A stretch of DNA of 7,292 nucleotides. Source: Desulfobacula sp. (GTDB taxonomy: Bacteria; Desulfobacterota; Desulfobacteria; Desulfobacterales; Desulfobacteraceae). The DNA is taken from the NCBI GenBank assembly GCA_027858355.1, contig JAQICW010000694.1, forward strand, positions 1 to 7,292, given 5' to 3'. This document shows positions 6,138 to 7,292 of this stretch, one piece after another. Every line of letters starts with the position of its first letter. Within the stretch, counting starts at the first letter, position 1. A model generated the notes under the pieces. It saw nothing but the letters and a program-made list of their open reading frames with translations, was not told the DNA's origin and made no database searches. A program made the position numbers and the translations under genes.

Positions 6138-6437
6138 ATGGATAAAGCAGAAGTTATAAAAAAACTTAGAAAATACAAGCAACTATTGTCGGAACATATG
6201 GCATTTGAAGCATTGATTTTATTCGGATCCTATGCAAAAGGCACTGAAAGGGAAGATAGTGACATGGATGTGGCTGTTATTGTAGATAAACTTCAAGGTG
6301 ATTATTTTACGATCCATCCGTTGTTATGGAAAATAAGACGGATGGTTGATGACAGGATTGAACCTGTTGTGTTAGAAAGACAAAACGATGAAAGTGGTTT
6401 TTTTTCAGCAATCACAAAATATGGCATATTGATTTGA
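6138..6437 (+). CDS. MNT-fold nucleotidyltransferase domain protein (MntA-like antitoxin family)
   Basis: The 99-residue protein has the minimal nucleotidyltransferase signature. G30-S31 lies in LILFGSYAKGTEREDSDMDVAV, with metal-binding D42 and D44; E75 in DDRIEPVV is the likely third acidic residue. Length and ending (GILI) suit small MNT proteins. In the well-studied MntA/HepT pairs the MNT protein is an antitoxin that adenylylates a HEPN ribonuclease. No HEPN frame follows in the 137 bp to the next gene, nor does one precede it, so the gene appears orphaned or acts in trans. GGGGAG lies eight bases before the ATG. It is the only confident plus-strand gene in the window. Confidence 0.85.
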   Translation: MDKAEVIKKLRKYKQLLSEHMAFEALILFGSYAKGTEREDSDMDVAVIVDKLQGDYFTIHPLLWKIRRMVDDRIEPVVLERQNDESGFFSAITKYGILI

Positions 6438-6574
6438 CATCCTCTCCAGAAGGATGCAGATAAAAAAAATCATGGAAATGGTTTATTGAGTTCCACGTTG
6501 GGAAGATTGATTAATGAAATCCAAAGGTGCTTAGTGAACAGATCAGGCATATAAGTCTAAAAGAGATATTTTTA

Positions 6575-6841
6575 TTATGCAACCATTTGGATCAGATCTG
6601 CCTCATACTCTGGAAACATAATGATTGAAGGGTGTACACCAAAGGCATTTGCAATTTGTTCTGCCCGTTTTTTGCCGATATCCACTTTGTTGTTTTCAAG
6701 CATGCTGATATTCTTGGCATTAACACCGGAAAGTTTTGCAAGTTTTTCCTGGGTCCATCCCTTAAGTTCCCTGAGCATACGAATAACATCACCTGTTGTA
6801 ACTATAGTATGTTTTTGGGCTGGAATAAAATTTTTGTCCAA
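6575..6841 (-). CDS. higA: XRE-family helix-turn-helix antitoxin (HigA-like)
   Basis: The 88-residue protein has an HTH_3/Cro-C1 domain at about residues 18-72: GDVIRMLRELKGWTQEKLAKL for the first helices, SGVNAKNISMLENNK for the recognition region, and an ending AEQIANAFGVHP. It follows a RelE/HigB-like toxin gene, the toxin-first order typical of higBA, and should bind both toxin and operator. The start is TTG at 6839-6841: a strong AGGAGGG lies seven bases upstream at 6849-6855, there is no ATG near it, and the N-terminal FIPAQ-H-VTTGDV segment is typical of this antitoxin group. The gap from the toxin stop is 18 bp. The separate strong ribosome site may ensure more antitoxin than toxin. 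Confidence 0.85.
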   Translation of the reverse strand: MDKNFIPAQKHTIVTTGDVIRMLRELKGWTQEKLAKLSGVNAKNISMLENNKVDIGKKRAEQIANAFGVHPSIIMFPEYEADLIQMVA

Positions 6842-6859
6842 AATATTACCCTCCTGATT

Positions 6860-7132
6860 CTAGTATTTATGCGGCGTTATTTCCAGTACGTAAACTGAAA
6901 TTTTTTCGTCATTGATCGAATAAATCACTCTATACTTCAAACTTAAGCGTGACGACCGCTGGTCTTTCCTTTTCCCTTTAAGTTTTTCATCATTAAATCC
7001 AGGAAAATCTTTCAAAATGTTGGGACCATGTCTGAAAACAAGGTTCTTCCACAATTCATATTTACTCAATACTTGCTGAGGAGCCTTTTTGCATTGTTTC
7101 GCAATATCCTTATGTTCAAATATATGCCACAT
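6860..7132 (-). CDS. higB: RelE/HigB-like toxin (mRNA interferase family)
   Basis: The protein has 90 residues, normal for the RelE/ParE superfamily. The C-terminal half is diagnostic: LKGKRKDQRSSRLSLKYRVI, then YSINDEKISVYVLEITPHKY, with R62 and R68 in the basic S-x-RLS-x-x-YR strands and H88/Y90 in the terminal TPHKY. Relatives cut ribosome-bound mRNA in the cytoplasm. The ATG at 7132 lacks a clear Shine-Dalgarno sequence, and the predicted promoter lies so close that the transcript may be almost leaderless, implying low toxin translation. The next gene is its HTH antitoxin. The exact subfamily (HigB versus RelE) is uncertain. Confidence 0.82.
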   Translation of the reverse strand: MWHIFEHKDIAKQCKKAPQQVLSKYELWKNLVFRHGPNILKDFPGFNDEKLKGKRKDQRSSRLSLKYRVIYSINDEKISVYVLEITPHKY

Positions 7133-7140
7133 TATTACAA

Positions 7141-7169
7141 ATGATAACTTATCGTTTTTAATAAGTCAA
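7141..7169 (-). promoter_or_regulatory. higBA promoter with operator-like inverted repeats
   Basis: On the minus strand TTGACT (7164-7169) and TATCAT (7141-7146) are separated by exactly 17 bp, each matching consensus at five of six bases. ACTTAT (7147-7152) and ATAAGT (7161-7166) form an inverted repeat across the spacer, and GATAACTTATC (7143-7153) is an odd-length palindrome covering the -10. These are plausible HigA operators. Only eight bases separate the -10 from the toxin ATG at 7132. Confidence 0.6.
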
Positions 7170-7292
7170 TTATTATGGTTAATACGCCCATAAAGACAAA
7201 AGGGATAAAGGAGCCATTGCAATTGTTTCATGGGTTTATTTTCATGATGATAAAGGCTTTGAATAAAAGATGGCCCCAGCAAGGCTGTACAT

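Noticed and set aside
6438..6457. Small hairpin (6-bp arms CATCCT/AGGATG) after the nucleotidyltransferase stop as a terminator
   Set aside because: The run that follows is of adenines, not thymines, on the gene's strand, and the stem is short.
7170..7292. Possible gene start at the right edge (ATG near 7270, plus strand) or a short minus-strand frame
   Set aside because: Too few codons to judge, no convincing ribosome site and no recognisable motif. No CRISPR array, tRNA or rRNA was seen anywhere in the window.

Overview
The window looks like an accessory region from a Gram-negative bacterium of moderate-to-low GC. Several products have Sec-type signal peptides, and one is an outer-membrane/peptidoglycan-type OmpA-domain protein. 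The mix of secreted caspase-like/PEGA/FGE-sulfatase proteins, toxin-antitoxin pairs and mobile debris would suit a sulfate-reducing deltaproteobacterium (Desulfobacterota) or similar, but that is inference; no marker gene is present.

Layout. Positions 1-499 (minus) hold the 5' part of a secreted OmpA-family gene that runs off the left edge. A 54-bp imperfect palindrome (545-598) lies between it and the next gene. Positions 721-2736 (minus) encode an intact secreted protein: caspase-like protease, PEGA-like domain, coiled coil, FGE-sulfatase (C-type-lectin-like) domain. A VapBC-type toxin-antitoxin pair (2953-3577, minus) separates it from a paralogue at 3810-5732 (minus). The paralogue has a signal peptide, caspase-like domain, two PEGA domains and an FGE domain. 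An in-frame amber codon at the start of its FGE domain splits it into two reading frames. Positions 5733-6137 carry the paralogue's promoter and a start-less open frame resembling the end of an IS21-type transposase. A lone MNT-fold nucleotidyltransferase gene (6138-6437, plus) follows. A HigBA-like toxin-antitoxin operon (6575-7132, minus) has a recognisable promoter and operator-like inverted repeats. Nothing is recognisable from 7170 to 7292.

Most notable signal. The last 49 codons of the two FGE domains match without gaps and have identical ends, but differ at 30 of 150 bases. Of these, 24 are at codon positions 1 or 2, giving 18 amino-acid replacements and only three purely silent codon changes. 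In the 90 bp immediately upstream in the genes, 9 of 15 differences are at third positions. Near-identity continues 30 bp past both stop codons and then ends. This is the pattern expected of variable repeats rewritten by a diversity-generating retroelement (DGR) in the C-terminal ligand-binding face of an FGE/C-type-lectin fold. No template repeat, reverse transcriptase or accessory gene is in the window, so the machinery would have to act from elsewhere.

Reading of the whole. Two co-oriented paralogues appear to couple a hypervariable recognition domain to a caspase-like effector in the periplasm or at the cell surface. They sit among toxin-antitoxin modules and mobile-element debris, in the manner of a defence or self/non-self sensing island.
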